DNA of 10,265 nt, from assembly GCA_016946835.1 (NCBI GenBank), contig JACVTC010000752.1:1-10265 (forward strand). The letters run 5' to 3'. This DNA comes from Neocallimastix lanati (nom. inval.) (lineage: Eukaryota; Neocallimastigomycota; Neocallimastigomycetes; Neocallimastigales; Neocallimastigaceae). Below, in pieces: positions 8,081-10,265 of this stretch; within the stretch, counting starts at the first letter, position 1; each line of letters starts with the position of its first letter. A program made the position numbers and the translations under genes. The notes under the pieces were generated by a model. The model made no database searches. It worked only from the letters and a program-made list of their open reading frames with translations, and was not told the origin of the DNA.

Positions 8081-8399
8081 TTTTGAGTCCTATTTCTTTA
8101 TATTAAAATTAATTTTTTATAGTTTAGAATTCTATGTAATAAAATTAGTTTAAATTATTTAGTTTTTTTAAAATAATATAAAGTATTTATAGTTTAATTT
8201 TGATAATTGAATAATTTTAAGTTAAAATAATAAAATTATAATAAAATAAATAAAAAATATATATATTATATTATATAATTAATAATTATGTATATATTAA
8301 AATATATAAATAATTGATCAAAATTGATAGTTAGAATACATATTTATGTAAGTTTAAATTTTTTTGGAAAAATTATTTTATATAGATAAAAAAAGATTG
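8081..8399. other. AT-rich spacer, no gene seen
   Basis: Stop-rich on both strands with no coding-like codon pattern, and made mostly of short A/T homopolymers and TATA strings. Confidence 0.6.
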
Positions 8400-8401
8400 A
8401 A

Positions 8402-8460
<59 letters not shown>

Positions 8461-8462
8461 AT
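8400..8462. repeat. (AATA)n tetranucleotide microsatellite
   Basis: About 16 uninterrupted AATA units, with no substitution in 63 bp, which suggests recent expansion. It is the complement type of the TTTA runs at 8000-8032, so the two tracts form an inverted pair about 370 bp apart. Confidence 0.9.
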
Positions 8463-8617
8463 GTTTTATCAAATAAAAAATAGTAAACAATATACAATTC
8501 ATTGAATATTTTGTTTAAAAAATATATATATCATATATTTTTATAAATGGTATTTAATATTTAATTAATTTGATATAATTTTATTTATTTAGACTAATAT
8601 TTATCTATACATAATTT

Positions 8618-8677
8618 TTAAGTATTTATTTGGGTTAAGCGACTTATTTTGGGCAGTTTGCTCTTAGAAATATCCAT
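8618..8677 (-). CDS. Possible 19-residue ORF or exon relic in a G+C-richer island
   Basis: The minus strand from an ATG at 8677 reads MDISKSKLPKISRLTQINT and stops at 8618-8620. The codons include AGC, CTG, CCC, CGC and ACC, which are rare in this window, and local G+C is near 40% over about 50 bp. It is far too short to call a gene. It may be a relic of an inserted sequence, a short exon, or an unrecognised non-coding RNA; the plus strand across it reads poorly. Confidence 0.2.
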   Translation of the reverse strand: MDISKSKLPKISRLTQINT

Positions 8678-10153
8678 TCAATTTTTATTATTTTATTTAT
8701 TTTTTAATTATTTATTTCTTTAATTATTATAGTGTCTTTTTTTCATAGTATTATCTTAATAGATTTTTAATACACAGTGTATATTTAAGTATTTATTAAA
8801 TTGTATTTAATAAATTGTATTTATTATCTAAGGTTTGTATGGAGTAATTAATTATAAAAATTTTATAAAAAATTTTATTTACATTGTATAAATTTTATAT
8901 AATTTATTTGTATTGTAATTTATTTGTATTGTATTATTATAATGTAATTAAATAATTTTTAATTAAAACTTTAATAAAACTTTATTACTCTTTTTTTATG
9001 CTGATCAATGTTTATTAATTCAGCGTAATTGTACATAACAAAAGTGAAAAGGTTTTATTAAATAGTTAATGCACAGATTATGAAATGTTCGAAGCCTATA
9101 TAATATTTTTAATATATAAATATAATATCTATTTCTTTTATTTATTTTATTTATTTTATTTTTAGTTTATTATTTATTTTTTTAAGCATTGTTAAGAATA
9201 TCATTTTTTAATAATTATTTTATAATAATCTTCAAGAAAACAAAATTTTCCATTTAAGATAGTTTATTATTTAATATATAATATTTATTTTCATTTATTA
9301 TTCAGTAATTATTAACTTTTAATTTTTAAAAGACAGACCCGTTAGAAATTTATAGGAATTATATATATAAAAAAAAAAAAAAAACTTTATTTAAATAATT
9401 ATTTAATCATTTTATCTATTGAACATCTTAATTAAAGTTTCCGTAAAATAAAATAAATTATTATTATTTTTTTTTTTATCATTATTAAAAAGAAAAATTA
9501 TTTAGTTTTTTTTTTTTATTATTTTCTAATTATTATAAATAGTATAAATACTATAAGTAGTTTTAATGAAGAAAGTTCTTTTATATTAAGTGTTTAATAG
9601 ATTTTCTTTTTTGAAACTTATATCGAATATTAGGTATATATATTTAGATTCATTTAATTACATCCAATATTTACAAAAGGTAGAAAAAAAATACAATTTC
9701 ATTAAGGTAGATCTAGAATAATTTTTACTATTTTCTATAACTGGTATTACCGGTATTAATAACTAAGAGTAGATAAAATAGAATAAAATAAAAAATAAAA
9801 AATATAAAAAAAAAAAAAAAACCCTTTTTAATAAGAATTTTAATATCATTTTAATTAAGAATAAAAACCTTTTTTTACTTTGTTTTTTTTTTTTTTTTTT
9901 TTTTATACTTTTTATACTTATTTATACTTTTTTATACTTTATATATATATTTATATAAAGTGATAACTTTATAATTATATATTCGATAATTAATAATACT
10001 TATATAACACTGAAACTGTTAAAAGATACTTTTTTTTTTTATTGTTTACTACAACATCCCTTTAATAATAATAAATGAAAAAAAAAAAAAAGTTAACAAA
10101 TTATCAATATATTAGTTATTTGTTATATGATTTTCTATAATTAGCTATATTAT
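8678..10153. other. AT-rich spacer with scattered short repeats
   Basis: No gene was found on either strand. Homopolymers occur at about 9369-9383 (A), 9884-9904 (T) and 10078-10091 (A). A less AT-rich patch at 9000-9105 has no open frame over about 10 codons. A short GGTATTA direct repeat around an ACCGGT palindrome lies at 9743-9758. None of these supports a functional call. Confidence 0.6.
9902..9945. repeat. Short TTTATACTT tandem repeat
   Basis: Four imperfect copies of TTTATACTT, separated by one to three bases, directly follow a long T-run (about 9884-9904). It looks like a small slippage-born minisatellite. Confidence 0.65.
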
Positions 10154-10198
10154 ATGAATTTTAACGTATTTCTTGTTGTATTCATTAACGAAATGGAT
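10154..10198 (+). CDS. Possible first exon of a downstream gene (partial)
   Basis: ATG 10154 opens a frame reading MNFNVFLVVFINEMD, followed at 10199 by GTAAAG, an acceptable 5' splice site. If it is not spliced, the frame stops at 10208-10210 after 18 residues. The gene above also begins with a very short first exon, which makes the pattern plausible. The window ends before any acceptor can be tested, so support is weak. Confidence 0.15.
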
Positions 10199-10265
10199 GT
10201 AAAGAATTAAATATATATTATGTACATTATCATTTTTAAATGGTCTTTTATCTTTTTGTTATGGT

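Noticed and set aside
1920-8462. CRISPR-like or origin-like repeat array
   Set aside because: The tandem repeats are contiguous micro- and minisatellites with no unique spacers; a eukaryotic AT-rich context explains them.

Overview
The window is about 85-90% A+T outside one gene. It has a single protein-coding gene on the + strand, with a GT-AG intron, surrounded by very AT-rich, microsatellite-filled DNA. The gene has AAT/TCA/GGT-biased codons and an Asn/Ser-rich product. There are long T-runs, and no ribosome-binding sites or operons. This points to an AT-extreme eukaryote. My best guess is an anaerobic gut fungus (Neocallimastigomycota), because of the fungal-looking two-RRM, Asn/Ser-rich protein, the GTAAGT intron and the SSR-dense spacers. 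A dictyostelid is the main alternative. The assignment is inference; no rRNA, tRNA or other marker gene is present.

Layout. Positions 1-780 are non-coding AT-rich DNA. Positions 780-1800 are slightly richer in G+C and contain a 48-codon open fragment plus three G-tracts of polypurine-tract type; I read this tentatively as a decayed Ty1/copia-like retrotransposon end. Positions 1866-2003 are an AAT microsatellite. Positions 2004-4337 are featureless AT-rich spacer apart from an imperfect hairpin at 4131-4200. Positions 4338-4411 are a pyrimidine-rich tract ending in 30 T just before the gene.

The gene runs from ATG 4479 through an 18-codon exon 1, an intron at 4533-4709 and a long exon 2. The GTG at 4815, where the long open frame could be taken to begin, is internal: the frame joins cleanly through the intron to ATG 4479. 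The protein (about 904 residues to the first in-frame stop) has two atypical RRMs resembling the PTB/hnRNP L type, then about 600 residues of Asn/Ser-rich, prion-like low-complexity sequence with repeated R-x-x-S kinase-type sites. It is probably a post-transcriptional mRNA regulator. Near the 3' end the Asn/Ser-rich coding signal moves to another frame at about 7292-7307, so the end of the gene carries a frameshift (assembly error or mutation) or a misread terminal intron. A perfect 24-bp palindrome covers the stop codon of the shifted frame.

Downstream, 7484-7800 is probable 3' UTR and spacer. Positions 7817-8080 hold an 11/22-bp minisatellite, 8400-8462 an (AATA)n tract, and 8618-8677 a small G+C-richer island with a 19-residue minus-strand ORF. 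The rest is AT-rich spacer with short repeats, and a possible first exon of a following gene starts at 10154.
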